Assembly: GCA_012032065.1 (NCBI GenBank)
Contig: JAAURV010000012.1
Coordinates: forward strand, 1-21,772
Direction of reading: 5' to 3'
DNA: 21,772 nt
Source of the DNA: Hyphomicrobiales bacterium
GTDB lineage: Bacteria; Pseudomonadota; Alphaproteobacteria; Rhizobiales; Aestuariivirgaceae
In this document: piece after piece, positions 1 to 6,046 of the stretch
Position numbering within the stretch: position 1 is the first letter of the stretch
Layout of the letters: each line of letters begins with the position of its first letter
The notes under the pieces: generated by a model
The model's input: the letters and a program-made list of their open reading frames with translations, nothing else
Databases searched by the model: none
What the model was told of the DNA's origin: nothing
Position numbers and translations under genes: made by a program

Positions 1-46
1 GTCATTCCAGCTCGCGCTCCGCTGCGCGTCGCTTGGCTGGAATGAC
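1..46. repeat. Palindromic hairpin repeat at the window start
   Basis: GTCATTCCAGC (1-11) is perfectly complemented by GCTGGAATGAC (36-46), giving an 11-bp stem around a GC-rich loop. Hairpins ending in GTCATTCC/GGAATGAC are a familiar type of dispersed intergenic palindrome in alphaproteobacteria. It lies outside any gene, has no T-run after it on either strand, and so is better read as a dispersed repeat than as a terminator. The copy number in the genome cannot be seen from here. Confidence 0.7.
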
Positions 47-84
47 GGATGTTTTTGCCTTAAGTTAGCGCCTATGGGTTAAGC

Positions 85-200
85 CCGCTTAATTGGAACG
101 GCCGTGAGCTTGCTTCACCGATTGCTTCCCAGCGTTGCCGTCCGGTGCGACGCTGAGAAAAGCAATCGGTGAAAACCTCACGCCCCTTTCCACTTAAGCC
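85..200. repeat. Large imperfect inverted repeat (MITE-like)
   Basis: Two arms of about 50 nt face each other (about 85-135 and 150-200). The best-matching core is TTCACCGATTGCTT (114-127), perfectly complemented at 160-173. Outside it, CGTGAG (103-108) pairs with CTCACG (177-182), and CGCTTAA with TTAAGCC at the outer ends; AGCGT (131-135) pairs with ACGCT (150-154) nearest the loop. A few mismatches and small bulges interrupt the arms. The element ends about 27 nt before the DUF72 start codon, so it would form a long hairpin in the 5' untranslated region if transcription begins upstream of it. It could be a small non-autonomous mobile element or a dispersed repeat. Confidence 0.7.
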
Positions 201-226
201 GGAACCGCTTTAAGGTCGAAAGCGAG

Positions 227-1033
227 ATGACCGCATCCTCCAAACCTCGCATCCACATCGGCGTCGGCGGCTGGACTTTTGAACCCTGGCGTGGAAGCTT
301 TTATCCGAAGGGGCTTGTGCAATCGCGCGAACTCGAGTTTGCGAGCCGCAAGCTCACATCGATCGAGATCAACGGTACATACTACGGCTCGCAGAAGCCC
401 GAGAGCTTCGCCAAGTGGCATTCCGAAACGCCGGACGATTTTATTTTTTCTGTAAAAGGCCCGCGTTTCGCGACGAACCGGAAGGTACTCGCCGAGGCTG
501 GCACCTCGATCGAGAAGTTTTTCGCAAGCGGTGTCACGAGGCTCAAGGACAAGCTGGGGCCGATCAATTGGCAATTCATGGCCACGAAGAAGTTCGCTCC
601 TGGCGACTTCGAGACCTTTCTCAAGCTCCTGCCGAAGCGCGTCGACGGCCTCGCCATCCGCCACGCCGTCGAAGTTCGCCACGAAAGCTTCCAAAACCCC
701 GACTTCGTAGCGCTCGCCCGGGAGCATGGCGTTGCAGTGATCACGGCAGGCGACTCGGACTATCCCCAGATCGCCGACATCACCGCGCCCTTCGTCTACG
801 CGCGGATCATGGGCACGCAGGAGAGTGAGGCCAACGGATATTCCGATCCGAAGCTCAAGACTTGGGCAAGACGGGCTTTGCGATGGGGCGAGGGAAAAGT
901 TCCGGACGGTCTGAGCGCGGTTTCTCCAGATTCGAAAGTGGAGCCCGTAACGGATGTATTTCTCTACGTGATCAGCGGCTACAAGGAGCGCAACCCGGCG
1001 GCGGCGATGAAGCTGATCGAATATCTGGGCTGA
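227..1033 (+). CDS. DUF72 family protein (YecE-like TIM-barrel)
   Basis: A 268-residue protein of the DUF72 family, a TIM-barrel-like family related to E. coli YecE whose biochemical role is not settled. Visible family features are the N-terminal strand IHIGVGGWTFEPWRGSFYP (residues 9-27), the SIEINGTYY segment (about 45-53), FSVKGPRFATN (about 74-84), and the AVEVRHESF block in the middle that is typical of DUF72. The length matches the family (about 240-300 residues). The ATG at 227 has only a weak purine-rich ribosome site (AAAGCGAG). The long inverted repeat at 85-200 lies directly upstream. It converges on the Fic module, ending 25 nt from it. No frameshift is seen. Confidence 0.9.
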   Translation: MTASSKPRIHIGVGGWTFEPWRGSFYPKGLVQSRELEFASRKLTSIEINGTYYGSQKPESFAKWHSETPDDFIFSVKGPRFATNRKVLAEAGTSIEKFFASGVTRLKDKLGPINWQFMATKKFAPGDFETFLKLLPKRVDGLAIRHAVEVRHESFQNPDFVALAREHGVAVITAGDSDYPQIADITAPFVYARIMGTQESEANGYSDPKLKTWARRALRWGEGKVPDGLSAVSPDSKVEPVTDVFLYVISGYKERNPAAAMKLIEYLG

Positions 1034-1058
1034 TTACCCGCCCGATTCCTTGCACGGT

Positions 1059-2113
1059 CTACGACCGCGCGAAAGCCAAGAGTGGCCGCAACTCATTGCC
1101 GTCGGCGGCTTTCAGGGCGGATATGTAGTTTGCACGCAGACGTCCCGTATCGGTGAGGCTGCCTCCGCCCCAACTGAATGGCTCGCCGCCGAGTTTCTCG
1201 GCCAGCAGGTCTGCCATCAGTCTTGCGTGCCTGCCATTTCCATTCGGGAACGGATGAATTGCCACGAGCCGGTGATGCAGGCGCACCGCGATTTCATCGG
1301 GCGGATAGTCGCGTGCACAACCCAATACTTCACGTCGTCAAACATGTTCCGCACTTCAACGGCAATGCGATAGGCTTCGATGCCGATGTTGCGCTCGGTC
1401 TTGCGGTACGAACCTGCCCATTTCCATACATCGCCAAACATTCTCTTGTGAAGAACGATTGAGAATGTCTCGTCGAGCAGGTCTGTGGCCTTGAGCCCGC
1501 GGCGGTGATGTGCCCAGGCAGACCCTTTGAGGATATTCTCTTCCTCGGCTTCGTTGAGGTCGCGGCGATGCGTAATCCAGCTTTGTTTCAACCCTTCGCG
1601 TTCTTCGGGAGCAAGCGGCGTTGCGTCGTCAGGTTCGCGAAAGAGATCCGTCACCTCCCGCTCCAGAGATCGCGCTCCTTCCAGTGAATTGCGGATATAG
1701 GTTTCTGTCCGCGCCTCAATGTCCGCGTGATCCGTTTCCTGTGACTCGAGTTTCATCGTGTGGGCAACGCGTGCCAATTCCCGGGAGGCGATCTTGCGGG
1801 CGCGCTGCCCGACGGCGCCCTCAAGCGATGTTTTCGGCACGAGAGCGTAGACGAGCGTGCATTCAAGTTCGTTGGCCGCCCGGCGCAACGTGTTGAGCTG
1901 TACAGTACCATTGGCCTCGGACATTTCGAGCGCATTGATGCTTTGCGGGCTTACACCCATGCGGTCAGCGAGCTGAACGCCCGTCATTCCCAGCGCCTCG
2001 CGGATCGCCCTGATCCAGCCCTTTGGAGGGGCCTTGAATCTGTCTTCCGGCTTGAGCTCCGAGAGGCGCTCGTCCAAGCGTTGCCGGGCTTTCGATCTCA
2101 ATTGGTTTTCCAT
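1059..2113 (-). CDS. Fused mobile mystery protein A (HTH) - mobile mystery protein B (Fic), frameshifted
   Basis: The N-terminal part (residues 1 to about 153) matches mobile mystery protein A: a helix-turn-helix around residues 40-62 (GMTGVQLADRMGVSPQSINA). The rest matches mobile mystery protein B, a Fic-domain protein: TDLFREPDDATPL, then WKWAGSYRKTERNIGIEAYR, then the Fic motif HPFPNGNGRHAR. The two are normally separate overlapping genes; here they share one frame, and Val154 (GTG, 1652-1654) is probably the old start of B, preceded by GGAGCGGGAG. After Thr269 the frame breaks: one base appears missing near 1306-1310, since the next frame continues with DYPPDEIAVRLHHRLVAIHP through the Fic motif to the stop at 1059. 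Fic proteins typically AMPylate targets; the usual acidic residue of HPFx(D/E)GNGR is Asn here. As written, the active site is not translated with the HTH. Confidence 0.85.
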
Positions 2114-2136
2114 GTTCTACCCTGATAATCTTCTCT

Positions 2137-2165
2137 GGTTATCGTATCAGAATATGATGAATCAA
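2137..2165 (-). promoter_or_regulatory. Candidate promoter/operator of the mobile mystery gene
   Basis: The 140 nt before the HTH-Fic gene are clearly AT-richer than their surroundings. An imperfect palindrome, ATCGTAT (2141-2147) against ATATGAT (2152-2158), one mismatch, lies about 28-45 nt upstream of the ATG. On the minus strand TTGATT (2165-2160) could be a -35 box with ATAACC or GATAAC as a poor -10 box, overlapping the palindrome. As the gene begins with an HTH domain, autorepression through this site is plausible but inferred. Confidence 0.35.
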
Positions 2166-2255
2166 GTTTTGAAATCAAGTTCTAGTATGAAAAAATGGAA
2201 GCTCGCACTGCGGAAAATCAAAACTTCCGTTATATTTCAACTGTTTATGGAAATT

Positions 2256-2332
2256 TGGTAGCGGGGGAGGGAGTTGAACCCCCGACCCCAGGATTATGAT
2301 TCCCGTGCTCTAACCAACTGAGCTACCCCGCC
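2256..2332 (-). tRNA. tRNA-Met (anticodon CAU), elongator type likely
   Basis: A complete 77-nt cloverleaf on the minus strand with CCA encoded in the DNA (2256-2258). Acceptor GGCGGGG pairs with CCCCGCT; D arm GCTC-AGTTGGTTA-GAGC; anticodon stem CGGGA/TCCTG around loop ATCATAA (anticodon CAT); T arm GGGGG/CCCTC around TTCAACT. It lacks the mismatched 1-72 pair and the three G-C pairs of initiator tRNA, so elongator tRNA-Met is the best reading. A CAU tRNA-Ile2 (lysidine-modified) cannot be fully excluded from sequence alone. The 3' end faces the accessory HTH-Fic module. Confidence 0.92.
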
Positions 2333-2343
2333 GAGGCAAGCGG

Positions 2344-2373
2344 CATATAGGTCTTGGGGGCTTGCTTCGTCAA
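2344..2373 (-). promoter_or_regulatory. tRNA promoter overlapping the end of pcs
   Basis: On the minus strand TTGACG (2373-2368) and TATATG (2349-2344) are separated by 18 nt, and the expected start point is a few bases before the mature tRNA 5' end at 2332. The -35 box overlaps the stop codon of pcs (2370-2372). The match to a housekeeping sigma-70 promoter is good; activity is inferred. Confidence 0.6.
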
Positions 2374-3173
2374 GCTGCGTGGCCGTGCTCTTCTTCGGCT
2401 TGGTTAGGCGTCCGTTTCACGAAGGTGCGCCACAGCGAGATGGCGGCGAAGTAGATCGAGATGGCGCACCAGGCCCAGAGCTGCACCGTGTAGATCGTGT
2501 CCTTGGGGCCGGGGTCCTTGGCGCTCAACACAAGGCTCAAGGTGAGCGCCGCCCATATAACCGTCGCCATGATGGTGGTCTCGCGCCAATGGGTCACCCG
2601 CAGGGGATGCACGAACTTGATGGGCACGAAGGTCATCACGCACAGCACCGCCACGGCGATGAGATTGGTCAGCCATCCGGTGCCGAGCACATAGAAATAG
2701 AGCACCACCACATTCCAGATCGCCGGAAAGCCCACGAAATAATAGTCGTCCGACTTCATGCCCACATTCGCAAAGGTGTAGCAGGAGACCGCCATGACCG
2801 CCGCGGCCGAGATCAGGCTCCAGGTCTGCGGCGCGAGCCACAAGTCCGGCACCGGCGTCATGTTGAACCAGTAGATCATCAGCGCCGGCACGGCCACGTA
2901 AGTGAAGAAGTCGATGACATTGTCGAGGGTGCGGCCATCGACATTGGGCGTGTATTCGAGCACCCGCGCCTTCCGCGCCAACGTGCCGTCGATGCCATCG
3001 ACAAAAAGCGCCAGCCCCAGCCACATGAAGGCCGCCACCGCATCGCCTTTCAAAACCGCCACCAGCGCCAGAAACCCCAGCACAATCCCGCAAGTCGTGA
3101 ACGCATGCACCGCCCAGGCAATGCCTTTGCGGATTTCGCGGTCGAGTTCGGGCCTGTGCCGCAGCTTGGACAT
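2370..3173 (-). CDS. pcs: Phosphatidylcholine synthase
   Basis: A 267-residue integral membrane enzyme that condenses CDP-diacylglycerol with choline to give phosphatidylcholine in the inner membrane, a pathway typical of Rhizobiales and some other host-associated bacteria. The CDP-alcohol phosphotransferase motif is intact: D59-xx-D62-G63-xx-A66-R67, then G80-xxx-D84-xxx-D88, with the 12-residue spacer characteristic of Pcs. Several hydrophobic segments follow. The frame is open back to an ATG at 3285-3287, but the start at 3171-3173 (MSKLRHRPELDREI) gives the family length, and the 38 residues before it look unlike protein of this family. It is divergent from ilvB, sharing the 3174-3302 region. 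Confidence is high for the function, moderate for the start. Confidence 0.92.
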   Translation of the reverse strand: MSKLRHRPELDREIRKGIAWAVHAFTTCGIVLGFLALVAVLKGDAVAAFMWLGLALFVDGIDGTLARKARVLEYTPNVDGRTLDNVIDFFTYVAVPALMIYWFNMTPVPDLWLAPQTWSLISAAAVMAVSCYTFANVGMKSDDYYFVGFPAIWNVVVLYFYVLGTGWLTNLIAVAVLCVMTFVPIKFVHPLRVTHWRETTIMATVIWAALTLSLVLSAKDPGPKDTIYTVQLWAWCAISIYFAAISLWRTFVKRTPNQAEEEHGHAA

Positions 3174-3265
3174 CGAGTGGAGTTTTAGGGCTTGGCCGAA
3201 GGTTGTGCAATCGGCACTCCCAAGCGGCTCTCGAAGCCCAATTTCGCTTTTCCGGCATTGCGCAC

Positions 3266-3295
3266 TTGACCCCAGCGCCACCCGCACTGTACAAC
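3266..3295 (+). promoter_or_regulatory. Promoter of the ilv leader/ilvB operon
   Basis: TTGACC (3266-3271) and TACAAC (3290-3295), spaced by 18 nt, form a good sigma-70-type promoter. The expected transcription start is at about 3302-3303, exactly the A of the leader-peptide ATG. That agrees with the absence of a ribosome-binding site before that ATG and suggests a leaderless leader transcript, as known for the trpL leader of Sinorhizobium. Confidence 0.55.
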
Positions 3296-3302
3296 TTTTT
3301 CC

Positions 3303-3350
3303 ATGTCGAAACTTATCGTCGTAGGACCGCGCAGCGCCGGGGAGGGTTAA
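3303..3350 (+). CDS. ilv leader peptide (15 aa, Leu-Ile-Val-Val)
   Basis: The short frame encodes MSKLIVVGPRSAGEG and stops with TAA at 3348-3350. Four consecutive codons, CTT ATC GTC GTA (3312-3323), specify the three branched-chain amino acids, the end products of the pathway encoded downstream. There is no Shine-Dalgarno sequence, but the predicted transcription start coincides with the ATG, so it is probably translated as a leaderless message. The stop codon sits inside the palindrome 3341-3356, and a terminator hairpin follows at 3384-3400. This is the layout of a classical amino acid attenuator: a ribosome stalling at the LIVV codons would favour read-through into ilvB. Confidence 0.75.
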   Translation: MSKLIVVGPRSAGEG

Positions 3351-3391
3351 CCCTCCAGGATTAGCGGTGTTGCGCGGAAAACAGGCTCCCC
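3327..3391 (+). promoter_or_regulatory. Alternative RNA structures of the ilvB attenuator
   Basis: Three pairings compete. GGAGGGTTAACCCTCC (3341-3356) is a perfect palindrome spanning the leader stop codon. CCGCGCA (3327-3333) is complementary to TGCGCGG (3371-3377). GGGGAG (3339-3344) is complementary to CTCCCC (3386-3391), the 5' arm of the terminator, and can act as antiterminator. A ribosome stalled over 3312-3323 would leave 3339-3344 free; one that reaches the stop codon would cover it and let the terminator form. Complementarity is seen; the regulatory mechanism is inferred. Confidence 0.6.
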
Positions 3392-3406
3392 ACGGGGGCC
3401 TTTTTT
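3384..3406 (+). terminator. Attenuator terminator in front of ilvB
   Basis: GGCTCCC (3384-3390) pairs with GGGGGCC (3394-3400), with one G-T pair and a 3-nt loop, followed at once by six T (3401-3406). This is a strong intrinsic terminator placed between the leader peptide and ilvB, 50 nt before the ilvB start codon. Confidence 0.8.
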
Positions 3407-3456
3407 ATTGGCCGGAACGGCGATAGGAACTGAGTAGTGAGAAAGAAGAGGGCGAG

Positions 3457-5229
3457 ATGTCCACGAGCGAATTGATGACGGGTGCCGAGATCGTGCTGAA
3501 AGCCTTGGCGGATCAAGGGGTTCAGCATGTTTTTGGATATCCCGGTGGAGCCGTGCTGCCGATCTATGACGAGATCTTCCAGCAGGAGAAGGTGAAGCAC
3601 ATCCTGGTTCGCCATGAGCAGGGCGCCACCCATGCGGCGGAAGGTTATGCCCGCTCGACCGGCAAATGCGGCGTGGTTCTGGTCACCTCCGGCCCTGGCG
3701 CCACCAATGCGGTGACCGGCCTCACCGACGCGCTGCTCGACTCGATCCCCATGGTCTGCATCACCGGACAGGTGCCAACCCATCTCATCGGCAACGATGC
3801 CTTCCAGGAATGCGATACGGTGGGCATCACGCGGCCCTGCACCAAGCACAATTGGCTGGTGAAGGATGTGAACGACCTTGCCCGCATCCTGCACGAAGCC
3901 TTCTATGTGGCCACTCACGGCCGGCCCGGCCCCGTGGTGGTCGACATTCCGAAGGATGTGCAGTTCGCCAAGGGCCGCTATGTCGGTCCCAAGAATATCG
4001 AGCACAAGACCTATCGCCCGCGGGTGAAGCCGGATCAGACTGCGGTCAAGGCGGCGATCGATCTGATCGCCACGGCCAAGCGCCCGTTGCTCTATACCGG
4101 CGGCGGCGTCATTAACTCCGGCCCCACCGCGTCCAAGCTGCTCCGCGATTTCGTTAAGCTCACCGGCATTCCGATCACGTCCACGCTGATGGGGCTTGGC
4201 GCTTATCCGGCGTCGGGCGAGAAGTGGCTCGGCATGCTCGGCATGCACGGCACCTACGAAGCCAACATGGCGATGCACGACTGCGATGTCATGATCAACA
4301 TCGGCGCGCGCTTCGACGACCGCATCACCGGCCGCATCGACGCGTTTTCGCCGGGATCGAAGAAAATCCATGTCGATATCGACCCGTCTTCCATCAACAA
4401 GACCGTGCGCTCCGACATTCCGGTGATCGGCGATGTGGCGCATGTGCTCGAAGACATGATCCGTCTGTGGAAGGCCGCTGGCCACAAGCTCGACCAGAAG
4501 GCGCTGCACGCCTGGTCGAAGCAGATCGAAACCTGGAAGGCGCGCGATTGCCTGCGCTACCGTCCGAATAAGGATGTGATCATGCCGCAATACGCGGTGC
4601 AGCGGCTCTACGAACTCACCAAGGACATGGACACCTACATCACCACCGAAGTGGGCCAGCACCAGATGTGGGCGGCGCAATTCTACAAGTTCGAGGAGCC
4701 GAACCGCTGGATGACCTCGGGCGGGCTCGGCACCATGGGCTATGGCTTGCCCGCGGCGGTCGGTGTGCAGATGGCGCATCCGAAATCGCTGGTCATCGAC
4801 ATCGCCGGCGATGCCTCGGTGCTGATGACCATGCAGGAAATGTCGACGGCGGTTCAACACCGTTTGCCGATCAAGATCTTCATCCTCAACAACCAGTACA
4901 TGGGCATGGTGCGCCAGTGGCAGCAATTGCTCCACGGCAACCGTCTCTCGGAGAGCTATACCGAGGCTCTGCCCGATTTCGTGAAACTCGCGGAAGCCTA
5001 TGGCTGCGCCGGCATTCGCGCCACCAAGCCTCATGAGCTCGATGCCGCGATCAAGGAGATGATCAAGACGCCGCATCCGGTGATCTTCGATTGCCGCGTG
5101 GCCAATCTCGCCAACTGCTTCCCGATGATACCCTCGGGCAAGGCGCACAACGAAATGCTGCTTGGCGAAGATGTGGCGGACGAGGATGTCGGCAACGTCA
5201 TCGACGCCAAGGGCAGGGAACTGGTGTGA
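3457..5229 (+). CDS. ilvB: Acetolactate synthase, large (catalytic) subunit
   Basis: A 590-residue thiamine-diphosphate enzyme that makes acetolactate from two pyruvates, or acetohydroxybutyrate from pyruvate and 2-oxobutyrate, the first common step of valine, leucine and isoleucine synthesis. The catalytic Glu54 lies in RHEQGATHAAEGYAR (52-66). The cofactor-binding motif runs from G451-D452-A453-S454 to N478-N479, with D452 and N479 as the expected Mg ligands; the usual GDGS is GDAS here, common in this family. The length is typical. The start has a purine-rich ribosome site (GAAGAGGGCGAG). It is first in an operon with a ParB-like gene and ilvH, and is preceded by a leader-peptide attenuator. 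No frameshift is seen. Confidence 0.97.
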   Translation: MSTSELMTGAEIVLKALADQGVQHVFGYPGGAVLPIYDEIFQQEKVKHILVRHEQGATHAAEGYARSTGKCGVVLVTSGPGATNAVTGLTDALLDSIPMVCITGQVPTHLIGNDAFQECDTVGITRPCTKHNWLVKDVNDLARILHEAFYVATHGRPGPVVVDIPKDVQFAKGRYVGPKNIEHKTYRPRVKPDQTAVKAAIDLIATAKRPLLYTGGGVINSGPTASKLLRDFVKLTGIPITSTLMGLGAYPASGEKWLGMLGMHGTYEANMAMHDCDVMINIGARFDDRITGRIDAFSPGSKKIHVDIDPSSINKTVRSDIPVIGDVAHVLEDMIRLWKAAGHKLDQKALHAWSKQIETWKARDCLRYRPNKDVIMPQYAVQRLYELTKDMDTYITTEVGQHQMWAAQFYKFEEPNRWMTSGGLGTMGYGLPAAVGVQMAHPKSLVIDIAGDASVLMTMQEMSTAVQHRLPIKIFILNNQYMGMVRQWQQLLHGNRLSESYTEALPDFVKLAEAYGCAGIRATKPHELDAAIKEMIKTPHPVIFDCRVANLANCFPMIPSGKAHNEMLLGEDVADEDVGNVIDAKGRELV

Positions 5230-5242
5230 GGATGGAGTTCGC

Positions 5243-6046
5243 GTGCTGACGGAAACGCCGTACATGGATGACGGAGCCGCTTCCCACTTCGCACTTTCAG
5301 GCGCTCTCTCGGAAGAGTTCGAGAAGGCGCTTAAGGCGAAAGAAGGGTTTTTCGTGAGCTACGATGTCCTGTCGGAAAGAACCGGCGGGCTGCCGGTTAT
5401 CGATGTTCCGCTCACGAGCCTTGCGTTGCAGCTCGGCAGGAAAGTGAGTTCGGGCGGCCGCGAGCATACGCTGACCAGGTGGTTCCTGGGCTGTGGCGAC
5501 TGGGGCCCGTGGCTGCGGAAGATCGAAACAACGCCGGTCTATCGCGAAGTCGAGGTTCTGCTTGGGGCCGACAAACACTACCAGACAAGCGCGTTGTTCC
5601 AGAAATTCAAGCTGCACATGGAGATGGGCCGCCCGCCCATTCGCAACGAAACGCTGCTCGATACGGCCGAAAAAATTGAAGCCTATGCCGAAGGCGTCCG
5701 GCGTCTCGCCGCCAGCATTTCGCGGCAAGGCGTCGTCAGGCGGTCCCAAACGAGCCTCGAGGACATGGCGGTAAACTCAGGCGTGGCGCGCCCTCTCTGG
5801 GTCGAGGCAACGGAAAGCGAGATTGGCGCTGCCATCCTCGCGGATGGAACTTTGGCCCGCCTTGGCCCCGGCCATCACCGCATCGCCGCTGCCAAACTCA
5901 AGAACGTCGAGTGTGTTCCCGTCGAAATCAGACTCGTCCACGCGGACTGGCTCAAGCGCCAGATCGAGGAGACCGGCCTGGCTCCCTGGCCCGCCCTGCT
6001 TCAAGGCATAGACAACATCATTCCCGCAAAGGATCGCCCCGCATGA
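5243..6046 (+). CDS. ParB-like domain protein inserted between ilvB and ilvH
   Basis: A 267-residue protein whose C-terminal third resembles the ParB/sulfiredoxin nucleotide-binding fold: DGTLARLGPGHHRIAAAKLK (201-220), then VPVEIRLVHADW (225-236), like the G-x-HR-x-A-x-AK ... PV ... RHxxW pattern of ParB-like proteins. The first 180 residues are unrecognised. It starts 13 nt after ilvB; the GTG at 5243 has GGAG five bases upstream, better than the ATG at 5264. The frame is open further back into ilvB, but that part is a shadow. Its stop overlaps the ilvH start as ATGA (6043-6046), so it is co-transcribed and coupled to ilvH. Its function is unknown; nothing in it suggests acetolactate chemistry. 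Partition ParB is ruled out by length and by the lack of an HTH. Confidence 0.75.
   Translation: MLTETPYMDDGAASHFALSGALSEEFEKALKAKEGFFVSYDVLSERTGGLPVIDVPLTSLALQLGRKVSSGGREHTLTRWFLGCGDWGPWLRKIETTPVYREVEVLLGADKHYQTSALFQKFKLHMEMGRPPIRNETLLDTAEKIEAYAEGVRRLAASISRQGVVRRSQTSLEDMAVNSGVARPLWVEATESEIGAAILADGTLARLGPGHHRIAAAKLKNVECVPVEIRLVHADWLKRQIEETGLAPWPALLQGIDNIIPAKDRPA

Noticed and set aside
1034..2255. Direct repeat of the tRNA 3' end as an attachment site for an island
   Set aside because: I looked for a copy of the tRNA 3' end on the far side of the Fic module and near the window start and found none.
2256..2332. tRNA-Ile2 (CAU, lysidine) as identity of the tRNA
   Set aside because: The overall sequence looks more like alphaproteobacterial elongator tRNA-Met; not excluded fully, but less likely.
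2379..3188. 269-residue open frame on the plus strand opposite pcs
   Set aside because: The product is a mass of His, Arg and Gly with no domain, while the minus strand has an intact CDP-alcohol transferase motif.
3174..3287. 38-residue N-terminal extension of Pcs from the ATG at 3287
   Set aside because: It goes beyond the family length and looks non-coding; the ATG at 3173 is preferred.
5162..5242. Longer start for the ParB-like gene inside ilvB
   Set aside because: The extra residues only mirror the 3' end of ilvB in another frame; GTG 5243 has a better ribosome site.
3361..5265. 634-residue open frame on the minus strand opposite ilvB
   Set aside because: It is the exact antisense of the well-supported ilvB gene, its His/Arg/Gly-rich composition is typical of a GC-rich shadow frame, and no family motif is seen.
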